From: an uncultured Paludibaculum sp.
Lineage (GTDB): Bacteria; Acidobacteriota; Terriglobia; Bryobacterales; Bryobacteraceae
Assembly: GCF_963665245.1 (NCBI RefSeq)
Contig: NZ_OY762269.1
Span: 744,001 to 808,000, forward strand
Length of the DNA: 64,000 nt
Direction: 5' to 3'
Positions 44,541-52,966 of this stretch are shown one piece after another. A program made the position numbers and the translations under genes. The notes under the pieces are model-generated. The model searched no databases. It was given only the letters and a program-made list of their open reading frames with translations, and had not been told where the DNA came from. The first letter of the stretch is position 1. Every line of letters starts with the position of its first letter.

Positions 44541-45881
44541 ATGATCAAGCCACTGCTCTCCGTGTCCCTGCTGGCCACTGCGGTATTCGCCCAGCAACCG
44601 CCCAACGCCATTCATCCGTCCATCCGGAAGATTGCCAGCGAAGTTTCTGAGGAGCGCATTGCCGCGACGCTCAAGAAGTTGGAGAGCTTTGGTACCCGCG
44701 ATACCAACGGAGTGGTGGAAGCGCCTGGGCGGGGCATCAAGGCCGCTCGGGAGTGGATCGCCGATCAGTTCAAGAGCTACAGTCCCCGGCTGGAAGTTCG
44801 TTTCGATCCTCATACGGTCAAGAAAAGTGCCCGCCTTCTCAAAGACACCGATGTCGTCAATGTGGTGGCTGTTCTGAAGGGCAAGACCCAGCCTGAAGTC
44901 GAAGTGGCGGTGGGCGCCCACTACGACTCGATGAACATGATCTTCAAGCCGGGTCCGCCGCGGGTGTTCGACGCCGAAGCAACAGCGTCGGCCGCCATCG
45001 CCCCCGGCGTCTCCGACAACGGCAGTGGTACTGCCCTGATGCTGGAACTGGCCCGTGTGATGAGCCAGTACGAGTACGATAAGACAGTTGTTTTCATTGC
45101 CTTCGCGGGTGAAGAACAGGGGCTGCTAGGGGCTGGCGGCTACGCCGAAGCCGCCGAAAAATCAAAGGAACAGCTGGAAGCGGTCATCAATGTGGATGTG
45201 ATCGGCAACGATGTCTCAGGCAACGGCAGGCAGGCCGGCGGACGGGTGAACGTCTATTCGGCCGACCCGATGGATTCCGCCTCGCGCTCGTTGGCGCGCT
45301 ACCTGCGTGAGATCTCCGAGCGCTATCAGCCGGAACTGCGCATCGAGCCCGTCTTCCGCCAGGACCGCTTCGGGCGCGGCGGCGACCACACACCATTCCT
45401 GAACCATGGATTCGCCGCCGTGCGTGTCACGACCCCGACCGAGCAATTGGAATATCAGCATAACGAGAAGGACACCTTCGATCGTGTGTCCGTCCCATAC
45501 ATCGCAGCCGTCACCCGCAGTGTAGGCGTCTCGCTGGCTTCGCTCGCCCAAGCGCCCAAGCCGCCGGCCATCTCCCCGCTGTCGCGAGGCGAGAACCACT
45601 ACGATGCCGTCATGAAGTGGAAGAACGAGGATCTGGAGCCCGACCTTGCCGGCTATGCCGTCACCATGCGTTCCACCACCGCCCCCTTCTGGGAGAGGGA
45701 AATCTACGTCGGCAAGACCGAGCAGTTCACGCTGAAGAGCGTCTCCATCGACGAAGTCGTTCTGGGCGTCCGAGCCATCGATACCGAGGGCTTCGCCAGC
45801 TTGGTCACGGCTTGGACTCTGCCCGTCCGCCGCAACTTCACCGGGGCGCCGACGGCTCCAGCGAAGCCTCCGACTCAATAG
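44541..45881 (+). CDS. M28 family zinc metallopeptidase, exported
   Basis: This encodes 446 residues from MIKPLLSVSLLATAVFAQQP, a signal peptide, with GGAG six bases before the ATG. The two-zinc site reads GAHYDSMN (His), GVSDNGSGTAL (bridging Asp), FAGEEQGLLGAGGY (catalytic Glu pair), INVDVIGND (Asp) and GRGGDHTPFLNHG (His). All five ligand segments are intact. The C-terminal 100 residues form a fibronectin-like tail. Family members are aminopeptidases or carboxypeptidases acting in the periplasm. Divergent from receptor 4. Confidence 0.92.
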   Translation: MIKPLLSVSLLATAVFAQQPPNAIHPSIRKIASEVSEERIAATLKKLESFGTRDTNGVVEAPGRGIKAAREWIADQFKSYSPRLEVRFDPHTVKKSARLLKDTDVVNVVAVLKGKTQPEVEVAVGAHYDSMNMIFKPGPPRVFDAEATASAAIAPGVSDNGSGTALMLELARVMSQYEYDKTVVFIAFAGEEQGLLGAGGYAEAAEKSKEQLEAVINVDVIGNDVSGNGRQAGGRVNVYSADPMDSASRSLARYLREISERYQPELRIEPVFRQDRFGRGGDHTPFLNHGFAAVRVTTPTEQLEYQHNEKDTFDRVSVPYIAAVTRSVGVSLASLAQAPKPPAISPLSRGENHYDAVMKWKNEDLEPDLAGYAVTMRSTTAPFWEREIYVGKTEQFTLKSVSIDEVVLGVRAIDTEGFASLVTAWTLPVRRNFTGAPTAPAKPPTQ

Positions 45882-46017
45882 TCCGGCTGATCTCGACGGA
45901 GCCTCTCCTGCCCGGAAGGTGATAGAGTTCGCCGCACTGTCGGTCCCGATCGAGCTTCAGAGCGTTCTTGCCGCCAACGTGGGCAACGGGAATCTTAACG
46001 ATGTCTTGCCACCACAT
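45838..46017 (-). CDS. Possible 59-residue protein, unknown
   Basis: On the minus strand a short frame begins MWWQDIVKIPVAHVGGKNAL and ends ESEASLEPSAPR. A GGAGG sits 10 bases before its ATG (46015-46017). It overlaps the end of the peptidase gene by 44 bases, convergently. It fills most of a gap otherwise empty. No family is recognised. It is also embedded in a much longer open frame antisense to the antiporter, which I regard as chance. Confidence 0.4.
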   Translation of the reverse strand: MWWQDIVKIPVAHVGGKNALKLDRDRQCGELYHLPGRRGSVEISRTIESEASLEPSAPR

Positions 46018-46080
46018 TTCGGGAATCCCTCCAGAGGGTCGACTTGAGTCCTGCCACGTCCTCAGGCACAATTGCCACAA

Positions 46081-47337
46081 ATGGCGGAGATCCTTCTCGG
46101 TATCGGACTGCTGGTCTTTCTTTCGCTCTCGTTCACGGCGGTTTTCCAGCGCACTTTGTTGCCCGACGTGCTGCTGCTGATCCTGCTGGGCATCCTGCTG
46201 GGGCCGGCGGTCCTGGGTTGGGTGAAGCCGTCTGACTTCGGCAAGATCGGTGGCGTCATGAGCACCATCGCCTTGGTGGTCATCCTCTTCGAGAGCGGTA
46301 CCACGTTGGACATCGATCTTCTGGCCAGGATGCTGAAGACGACCCTCAGCCTGGCTGTGTCGACTTTCGCCGCCACCGTGCTGGTGACGGCTGCCGCGGG
46401 CTACTGGGTTCTGCACCTGGACGTCCGCATGAGCTTCCTGTTGGGGCTGATTCTCTCGAGCATCTCTCCGGCTGTGGTCATCCCCATCGCGAAGTCCCTT
46501 AAAATGCGCGAGCCGGCGATGACTGTTCTCATTCTGGAAAGCGGGCTGACGGACGTCCTGTCCATCGTGATGGTGTTCAGCATCCTGGGGAGTCCGGAAG
46601 GAGTCTTCCAGGCACCCAGAATGCTCGGCACGGTCCTGTCGAGTCTCGTCTTCGCGGGTGTCATCGGCATGGCCGGCGGACTTGCCTGGGCCGCCGTTCT
46701 CAACACCGTGCGGCAGTTCCCAAACACCTCGTTCGCGGTGTTTGCCTGGGTCTTCATTCTGTACGGCATCGCCGACATGATGGGATTCAGTGGAGCCATT
46801 GCGGCCCTGGCCTTCGGGGCCTCGATGGTGAATCATGACCGGCTCCCGCTGCATAACGTGAAACTCTTCCAGCAACATAAGCTGGGCTCGCTGAACACGG
46901 CCGACATGGAGTTCTACCACGAAGTGATCTTCCTGTTGAAGACGTTCTTCTTTGTCTACCTGGGGCTGTCGATCAAGTTCGACAACCCCGTGTACCTGCT
47001 GGTCGTGCTGGTTGTCGTGGTGGTGACCTACCTGGCCCGGTTAGGGATTGTGACAAGGGTGATGCGCGGTGTCAGTCCAGGTTGGGAAGAGAGTTACGAA
47101 CTCTCCGTGATGGCGCCGAAGGGGCTGGCGGCGGCCGTTCTGGCCAGCGTGCCGCTGGAACGCGGCATGGCTGGCGGAGAGGTGATTCAGAGCTTCTCCT
47201 ATTTCGTCGTGTTGGTGAGCATTGTCCTGACGGCTGGCCTCATCCCGTTGATGCGGCGCCCCGTGGTTGAGCGAGGCGCTCGCCGGCTGTACGGATTCGA
47301 GCCGATGCCACTGAAGGAAGCGGAAGAGGCGGAGTAG
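46081..47337 (+). CDS. Cation:proton antiporter (CPA superfamily)
   Basis: This encodes 418 residues with about twelve helices and no soluble C-terminal domain. Characteristic stretches are LLPDVLLLILLGILLGPAVL in helix 2, VVILFESGTTLDIDLLARML, and the crossover region LGLILSSISPAVVIPIAKSL. The helix 5-6 area has ESGLTDVLSIVMVFSIL. Functional NhaA or NhaP types carry ND or DD in this region, and here the readable pair is TD. It would exchange Na+ or K+ for H+ across the inner membrane. I take the ATG at 46081. A TTG nine bases earlier is possible. Confidence 0.85.
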   Translation: MAEILLGIGLLVFLSLSFTAVFQRTLLPDVLLLILLGILLGPAVLGWVKPSDFGKIGGVMSTIALVVILFESGTTLDIDLLARMLKTTLSLAVSTFAATVLVTAAAGYWVLHLDVRMSFLLGLILSSISPAVVIPIAKSLKMREPAMTVLILESGLTDVLSIVMVFSILGSPEGVFQAPRMLGTVLSSLVFAGVIGMAGGLAWAAVLNTVRQFPNTSFAVFAWVFILYGIADMMGFSGAIAALAFGASMVNHDRLPLHNVKLFQQHKLGSLNTADMEFYHEVIFLLKTFFFVYLGLSIKFDNPVYLLVVLVVVVVTYLARLGIVTRVMRGVSPGWEESYELSVMAPKGLAAAVLASVPLERGMAGGEVIQSFSYFVVLVSIVLTAGLIPLMRRPVVERGARRLYGFEPMPLKEAEEAE

Positions 47338-47354
47338 GGGGAGCGTCCCCCGAG

Positions 47355-48839
47355 CTACTGGGTGGACTGCCTCGCCTTCCTGGGTGCTCTGGTCTTCTGG
47401 CTCTGCCGGCGCCGAGCCGGCGGGCTCAGCGGCCCGGCCGGGACGTCCGTTGATTCACTCGCCGCCGCAATAGCGAGACCCTGACTAGCAGGCACGGGCT
47501 CGCACGCGGGGGTAACGGCTGTCTGTTTGGATGGCTGCTCCGAGGTGTTGTCACGCCCAGCCTGGGTCGCCAGGACGCGATTCGCGGGGGCGGACAGGGC
47601 TGCGTCTGACGGACGGAATGAATGGATGGCGGCCTTCAGGGCCTGAAGCGTATGGGTGAGTTTGGTTCGGGCCATCCAATCATTGGCGGCGGGACGCTTT
47701 TCCGGAGGGGGCGTCTTGAGCTTCATGACTCGCGGGATAAGGCCCGAAACAGCTCGGGCGAACGGAGTATCCTCGTTGATCAGGGAGCGCTCCTTGAGCG
47801 CTTTCTGAAGCGGGATGTAGGCGTTGGGGAAGTAGGCCACGGGCTTTCGTTCGAGGATCTCCTCAATCGCCGTCTGGCCCAATCCGAAATGGAATGTCGC
47901 CCGGTTCACAATCAACTCAAGGCGGTCGGCCACTCCGAGTTCCTTCAGAAAGTGCAGTTGGCGCCGGGCCAGATACAGCGAAGCCAAGTCTGGTGAACAG
48001 ACCATGTAGATCTGCGTGGACTGTTCCAGGGAATGGATGGCAAACGTTTCATGGTGCCCGGACAGGTCGGCAATGACAACAGGATACTGGCTCACAGCGT
48101 AGCTCAGCAATCGCAGCAACTGATGTGGATCCAGCGGGCCGTCCAGGCTCGGGAAGCCAGAGTGCATGAGGTGGATCTTGCCTCTTTTCGCGATGAACCG
48201 GCTCCACAGCGACTCGTCAATCCGATGGGCGTGCTGAGCCGCTTCGAGCAGCGAGGTGCCACCCTCTGCCTCCGTGATGAACTGCTGAGTTCCGCAGGTC
48301 AGGTCGAGGTCGAATAGCGCGACGGGGCAACCGGAGGTCTTGGCGCACAAGCTGGCCACATGAGCCGCAACGGTGGAGCTTCCGGACCCCGGCTTGCACG
48401 GAAGGAAACTGACCAACTCACTGGGTTGAGTGCCGTTGTCGCCGAGTTCATGAAGTTCGGTCCGGATCCTCTCGAGAGTGGCGCCGAGCGAACCCTCGTC
48501 CACCGGGGCCTGCACCCATTCGCGCACGCCGGCGCGCATGAGCTCGAGGACGCCGGGGGTGTCGATGTGCCGGGAGAACGCGATGATCGGGGTGGCTCGT
48601 TCGACGCGGCGTATCTCCGCCGTAGCGAGGATGCACCAGCCGCAATCCTCGGCCTCCAGGAAGATCAAGGAGGGCATCTCAAGCTTGAGGATGTCTTCAA
48701 TTTGCCGGTTTTCGGTTCTGGGCAACACCAACTGGGACGTCGTAGAGCGGGATGAGTGAATAAGTGTCTGATTCAGGTGGGCGGCAAGGGCTTCGTCTGT
48801 CCCAATCACCAGGCAACGCAGAATTGGCTCTCTTAACAT
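47355..48839 (-). CDS. CpaE-like ATPase with pseudo-receiver domain
   Basis: This encodes 494 residues from MLREPILRCLVIGTDEALAA (ATG at 48837-48839). Residues 1-130 are a receiver-like fold (LIFLEAEDCGWCILATAEIR) without a clear phospho-site. Residues about 135-400 are a ParA/MinD-type ATPase: the deviant Walker A reads CKPGSGSSTVAAHVASL (GKS replaced by GSS), and the Walker B region reads VALFDLDLTCGTQQFI. The tail (about 100 residues) is Pro-, Ala- and Lys-rich. CpaE proteins help place Tad-type pili. No other tad/cpa gene is nearby, so this is an orphan, and the altered P-loop leaves its ATPase activity uncertain. Confidence 0.82.
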   Translation of the reverse strand: MLREPILRCLVIGTDEALAAHLNQTLIHSSRSTTSQLVLPRTENRQIEDILKLEMPSLIFLEAEDCGWCILATAEIRRVERATPIIAFSRHIDTPGVLELMRAGVREWVQAPVDEGSLGATLERIRTELHELGDNGTQPSELVSFLPCKPGSGSSTVAAHVASLCAKTSGCPVALFDLDLTCGTQQFITEAEGGTSLLEAAQHAHRIDESLWSRFIAKRGKIHLMHSGFPSLDGPLDPHQLLRLLSYAVSQYPVVIADLSGHHETFAIHSLEQSTQIYMVCSPDLASLYLARRQLHFLKELGVADRLELIVNRATFHFGLGQTAIEEILERKPVAYFPNAYIPLQKALKERSLINEDTPFARAVSGLIPRVMKLKTPPPEKRPAANDWMARTKLTHTLQALKAAIHSFRPSDAALSAPANRVLATQAGRDNTSEQPSKQTAVTPACEPVPASQGLAIAAASESTDVPAGPLSPPARRRQSQKTRAPRKARQSTQ

Positions 48840-49207
48840 CGGTTTCTCGCGGTCACTTCGAGGGCGCCGGCGCGGCACCATTCCGGCGGTCACAAATTCG
48901 GGCGCGTTGGCGCCTGGATAGGTCACCGCTGCTTAGCTGCATCTGCCCTTTGGGTGAAAAGGCTGGTACATCCGTTCCATCATATGGAGTGAAGTTCCTA
49001 TGCACGGCTAAGTGATATATCGGCAGTCTCGGGTAGATTCCACACGGCTCATCGACCTTTTTGTAGTTCTGGGGAACCGGGTTCGTTCTCTTCCGCCCCA
49101 CGCCGCGTGGCGGGTGGCTCGACTCCTCCATCGGTAGTGCTTCCAGCCGGAGGAGCGGCTCCGGACTAAAGTTCTAGTGCATTTACCCGATCTACTTCCT
49201 GAGACGC
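48840..49207. other. Spacer upstream of the coiled-coil membrane protein
   Basis: I see no gene here. Open frames on the minus strand (up to 92 residues) lack ribosome sites and are antisense in character. The stretch holds the divergent promoters of the CpaE-like gene and of the gene at 49208, but no clear hexamer pair stands out. Confidence 0.45.
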
Positions 49208-49642
49208 ATGCTCGAACAAGTTCTACTCGCCATGGTGACGTCGACCGGGTCAGCGATCCTGGCCTGGTACCTGTGCCGCCAGTACATGGCTGCGGAGGCT
49301 GGGAAGCGTGAGGAGCAATTGAAAGAGCGTCAGCGCCGGGCTGAACGTCAAGCCGCATCACTGAAGGCCAAGCTCGAGGTTCGAGTGCTGCACGCCCGTC
49401 TGGAAGAGGCTCGGGGCATGGCACTTCTCCTCGCGAGGCAGTTGCCGGCAATGATGGCGGACGGGACTGTGTCCGCCGAGTCGCCGATGACTCTAGCCAC
49501 ATCGGACGTTCAGGCGGCACGGGCGCTATCTCAAGTACTCAAACAAGTCTCCCTGATGCCTGTTCCCACCCGAAGGAAGCTTCAGGCACGGACGGTGCGT
49601 GGGGGTGCAGCGGCCGAATCGGCAGCCGTCCTTGGCCGGTAG
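49208..49642 (+). CDS. Small membrane-anchored coiled-coil protein
   Basis: This encodes 144 residues. The N-terminus is a single helix (LLAMVTSTGSAILAWYLCRQ). Residues about 30-80 are a highly charged coiled coil (GKREEQLKERQRRAERQAAS and LKAKLEVRVLHARLEEARGM). The remainder is flexible. No family is recognised. Single-pass proteins of this kind often scaffold membrane complexes. It has no evident partner, and the CpaE-like gene is divergent. Confidence 0.6.
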   Translation: MLEQVLLAMVTSTGSAILAWYLCRQYMAAEAGKREEQLKERQRRAERQAASLKAKLEVRVLHARLEEARGMALLLARQLPAMMADGTVSAESPMTLATSDVQAARALSQVLKQVSLMPVPTRRKLQARTVRGGAAAESAAVLGR

Positions 49643-49792
49643 CTTCACGCCGTGGTACGGCTACCAGTTCCGATCCCACATCCGCAGGCGATCACTATCT
49701 GCCGCCGCCAGACCGCTCGCGGAAGCGTTCACCCATGGGCCGAGGGGAATGGCTGCAAGCATGCAGGTCGCGGAGAGTGATGCGTAGAAAAC

Positions 49793-49868
<76 letters not shown>

Positions 49869-50073
49869 GAACCGGAGCGGTGAGCGTGCGCTCAGTCCCC
49901 AGTTTAGCCGAAAGGGCTGGTTGCGCGGCGGCAGGCGTGCCGCATGGCCGGCAGCCGTTTCGGAATCGCGTGACTGAATAGGCGGCCCTGGCGTGCACTG
50001 AGGCTTCGCGCACGATGGGGCCAAACTCGCGCCTATGTTCGCATTCGCAATTCTCTCTTGCTTTTGAGGCACT

Positions 50074-50095
50074 CTAGTGGTATTGCTACCACTAG
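50074..50095 (+). repeat. Perfect hairpin directly abutting a start codon
   Basis: CTAGTGGTA and TACCACTAG (50074-50082, 50087-50095) pair perfectly around TTGC. The ATG of the next gene begins at 50096, the base after the hairpin. No ribosome site can exist in the usual place. It may be an operator, a translational switch or an end signal of the mobile unit. Confidence 0.55.
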
Positions 50096-50464
50096 ATGTA
50101 CGGCCCCTTCCTCGAACCCCGCGGCCCTCAGGCGGCCCGCCTCCGCAAGCGCAAAGCCGACTTGCTCGACCGCTTCCCCGTTCCTGCCGATTTGCTGCCC
50201 GGCTCGCTCGCTGAAAGCCATATGCGCTGCGGCAAGCCCGGCTGCCACTGCTCTAACCCCAATGACCCCGGTCATTCGTTCTGGACCCTCACCTACATGG
50301 TTCGGGCCAAGAAGCACACCCTCCACATCCCCAAGGACCTCGTCGACGAAGTCCGTCTCCGCGTCCAGGCTGGCCGCGAGTTCCAGGACGCCGTCCGCGA
50401 GATCCTGGCTGCCAACGCCGAGCTTCTGAAACTTTCAAGACAACAAAAGCGCTCACGGTCATGA
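50096..50464 (+). CDS. DUF6788-like zinc-ribbon protein paired with a transposase
   Basis: This encodes 122 residues. The centre (SLAESHMRCGKPGCHCSNPN) carries the CGKxxCxC motif, and WTLTYMVRAKKHTLHIPKDL follows, as in DUF6788 proteins that sit next to transposases. They are suspected DNA-binding helpers. The start codon directly follows a perfect hairpin, and the stop overlaps the transposase start by 4 bases (ATGA), so the two are translated together. The N-terminus (MYGPFLEPRGPQAARLRKRK) is basic. Confidence 0.75.
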   Translation: MYGPFLEPRGPQAARLRKRKADLLDRFPVPADLLPGSLAESHMRCGKPGCHCSNPNDPGHSFWTLTYMVRAKKHTLHIPKDLVDEVRLRVQAGREFQDAVREILAANAELLKLSRQQKRSRS

Positions 50465-51654
50465 AAAAGCCGTCGCTCCGTGGCCTGAAATACTATGCGG
50501 CCAAGCGGCTTGGCCTTCACTCCTACTTCCACGACTGCGGGGATGGCCGCCAGCAGCCACGCATAGCCGCTCACGACCTGTTGTGGGCGATTCTGGCTGG
50601 CCACAGTCTGCGCCAGACCAGTTTCCACGCCATCGAGGCACTTGTACACTCATCGTCCTGCCGGGAATTCGGCGTGCTCCATCGGTTTGGCGACGACACC
50701 CTGAGCTACTTCACGGAACGACTCGCGCCGGAGCCGACACGAATGGCCTTAGTGGGCATGCTGCGGCGGGCGAAAAGAAACAAGGCCTTTGACGCCGTCG
50801 CCAGAATTGGACTCGCCATCGATGGCACCACCGTCGGCCGTTGCAGCGCTCAGGGGTGTGCCAATTGCCGCCCCTACCGCAATAGCGCGGGAGAAATCGC
50901 CGGATACCGCCACCATCTGGCTATGATCAGTGTCGTCGGAACGGGCCTGTCGTTGCCTTTCGACGTGGAACCGTACGGTCCAAAAGACAGTGAGTACGCA
51001 GCCGGACAGCGGCTCCTCAAGCGCACCATCCCCGCCCTCGGCGCTCGCTTTGCCGACTATCTCGTCGTCGATGCCGGATTTGCGACCAGCACCTTCCTGC
51101 ATGCCGCCGACGAGGCGGGAATCCCCGTTGTGGCAAGGCTCAAAGGGAATCTGCACGAGCTGATGGTCTCGGTTGAACGATGCTTCGGCACCAGCCCGCC
51201 GGATCGTGTTTTGCAGGACGGAAAAGATCGAGTGGAACTGTGGGATGACGACCGCTTCGATCCATGGGAGACCCTCCAGTGGGACACGGTCCGGGTTGTG
51301 CGCTATCGCCAAACCAAACCCGATGGCACGGTGGTGCGAGCCGATTGGCTGACCAATCTGACGCCCCGGCAGGCAAACAGTCTCGCCATCTACAAGATGG
51401 CGAAGAGCCGGTGGGAGATCGAAAACGAAGGTTTCAACGACTGCAAGTCCAGGCAGGGATTCGAACACATCTGCCACCATCACGCCAACAGCCTACTGAT
51501 CGGCTGGCTGCTGACCCTGGTTGCCCTCGTCGTGCTGAGACTATACCGACTGCGCTACCTGCATCGCGGCACGCATCCGGTCCTCAGCGCCATCGACCTG
51601 GTCCGGAGTTTCTGGCTGTCTCTCGGCCAAAAACGAGCCATTGATACAGGGTAG
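50461..51654 (+). CDS. DDE transposase, ISNCY/IS4-like, partner of the DUF6788 protein
   Basis: This encodes 397 residues. Segments typical of DDE transposases are RIGLAIDGTTVGRCSAQGC (first Asp), FADYLVVDAGFATSTFLHAA (second Asp), then TNLTPRQANSLAIYKMAKSR and WEIENEGFNDCKSRQGFEHI (Glu, near the C-terminus). ANCRPYRNSAGEIAGYRHHL with YHHL-like wording is shared by a group of transposases that travel with DUF6788 genes. The frame is intact, so it may be active. I could not find terminal inverted repeats with confidence, so the element ends are open. Confidence 0.82.
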   Translation: MKKPSLRGLKYYAAKRLGLHSYFHDCGDGRQQPRIAAHDLLWAILAGHSLRQTSFHAIEALVHSSSCREFGVLHRFGDDTLSYFTERLAPEPTRMALVGMLRRAKRNKAFDAVARIGLAIDGTTVGRCSAQGCANCRPYRNSAGEIAGYRHHLAMISVVGTGLSLPFDVEPYGPKDSEYAAGQRLLKRTIPALGARFADYLVVDAGFATSTFLHAADEAGIPVVARLKGNLHELMVSVERCFGTSPPDRVLQDGKDRVELWDDDRFDPWETLQWDTVRVVRYRQTKPDGTVVRADWLTNLTPRQANSLAIYKMAKSRWEIENEGFNDCKSRQGFEHICHHHANSLLIGWLLTLVALVVLRLYRLRYLHRGTHPVLSAIDLVRSFWLSLGQKRAIDTG

Positions 51655-51844
51655 TCGGCCGTTTTCAGCGAACCGTCTCCGCGTCGCCCTGGGTGCAACT
51701 CAATTAAGTCCCTCTCCGATCCCCGCTGGGGAATGCTCATCCCTTTCCCAAAGCACCCCGGCGGAGTGCCAATCCCTTGCCAACAGGTCTTGCGCTACTG
51801 CGGACTTCTACGAATCCGAAACGGCTGCATGGCCGGGCTCTCCA

Positions 51845-51873
51845 TTGACCTGTATACTTTCTGTCTGTATCAT
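51845..51873 (+). promoter_or_regulatory. Sigma-70 promoter of the cysteine-peptidase-like gene
   Basis: TTGACC (51845-51850) and TATCAT (51868-51873) are 17 bases apart. A GGGGGAGG ribosome site at about 51882-51889 follows, and the gene starts at 51897 (TTG). The leader would be about 17 bases long. This arrangement gives the gene its own promoter, independent of the transposase upstream. Confidence 0.7.
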
Positions 51874-51896
51874 TCAGCGCAGGGGGAGGATGTATT

Positions 51897-52910
51897 TTGC
51901 CGGTAATTGCTATCCCGCTGGACACATTTATTGCGCAGAAAGCCGCGACGACGATATCGCCGATGCCCTCGGCCGGTCCCAATCAACGTGGACCAACGTG
52001 CGGCTTCTACGCCTTGGCATTCGTGATGCTGTATTGGTACGAAAGGCAGCAGAAATACGGTGGGGCATTTGGGCTCACGAAGCCGCTGGAAGCCCGTACC
52101 CACAATGCGCAGGCGTCGGAAACGCCTGCCAATATTTTCCAGGTGGCAGGGAAGAAGCTCTCGGCGACGGTCGGTAGTTATTATTCGCTGCGCCACTTCG
52201 GCAAGCATAACCTGCTCACCGCGTACGGGTCCGTCTTCAACGCGGAGAACATGGTGAAGGTGGCTCAGGGCAACGGGGCGCAGTACGGAGGCCAGTTCGA
52301 CGGCCACGTCATCAGCACCACCGGGATGATGGATTTTGTGAATAACGTGAAGGCGCTCATCGGAATCGAAGTGCCGCTCATCGTCCCTTTCGACGTGGGC
52401 GATACCGGCGATCCGACGGTGGCCACAGGTGAGCGAGCCCATTGGGCCACCATTGTCGGGACCTACGACGACGGCGTCGAGAACGCGATCCACTACCACT
52501 GGGGCAAGTTCCGTCACTGCGAGTTGTCGCACTTTGGCTTCTCAAACAACCAACTCACCGGCAACATGTTCCTGGCCTTCAGGAAATGCGAGGCCACCAA
52601 AGGCGACCTCCTGGTTCGCGACTTCATGACCGACGGAACCATCAAGATGTATCAGAGTCACGGCTGGACGGTGAAGGCAAAACCCGGGACCGTCACGAAC
52701 TATGAATTCTGCCAGCCGAAGAGCATAGAGGACCTTAAGTCCCTTGAGAAGCTCAAGTCCTACTACCCCAAGCTCTCCGAGGCGCTGACGGCGGACAGGC
52801 TGAAGGCGAACGGGTTCGACGCCATGAACCTGACGAATGCCGGGCTGAAGGACAAGATCGTGGTCATCTATCCGGCGGCGGTGCGCGACTTCGTCCGCTC
52901 AGTTGGTTAG
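51897..52910 (+). CDS. Putative papain-like cysteine peptidase
   Basis: This encodes 337 residues from a TTG with GGAGG seven bases upstream. There is no signal peptide. The candidate nucleophile is Cys35 in NQRGPTCGFYALAFVMLYWY, the Q/N-x-x-G-x-T-C-G form shared by papain-like and C39-like folds, with Gln30 as a possible oxyanion residue. His182 in GERAHWATIVGTYDD is the expected general base. A later HYHWGKFRH segment may add an Asn/Asp partner. Residues 215-337 (KCEATKGDLLVRDFMTDGTI) are a C-terminal domain of unknown fold. No neighbour suggests a substrate. Toxin, processing peptidase or transglutaminase-like activity are all possible. Confidence 0.55.
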   Translation: MPVIAIPLDTFIAQKAATTISPMPSAGPNQRGPTCGFYALAFVMLYWYERQQKYGGAFGLTKPLEARTHNAQASETPANIFQVAGKKLSATVGSYYSLRHFGKHNLLTAYGSVFNAENMVKVAQGNGAQYGGQFDGHVISTTGMMDFVNNVKALIGIEVPLIVPFDVGDTGDPTVATGERAHWATIVGTYDDGVENAIHYHWGKFRHCELSHFGFSNNQLTGNMFLAFRKCEATKGDLLVRDFMTDGTIKMYQSHGWTVKAKPGTVTNYEFCQPKSIEDLKSLEKLKSYYPKLSEALTADRLKANGFDAMNLTNAGLKDKIVVIYPAAVRDFVRSVG

Positions 52911-52966
52911 CCGGCCGGGCAGGTTCACGGGCGCTTGCTGCCGGAGTCCGCGCGTACAATAGAACC

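Noticed and set aside
45838..46920. Minus-strand open frame of 360 codons antisense to the antiporter
   Set aside because: The antiporter on the plus strand has clear membrane helices and family motifs. The antisense frame is rich in His, Gln and Asp from codon mirroring. Only its last 59 codons, outside the antiporter, are kept as a possible small gene.
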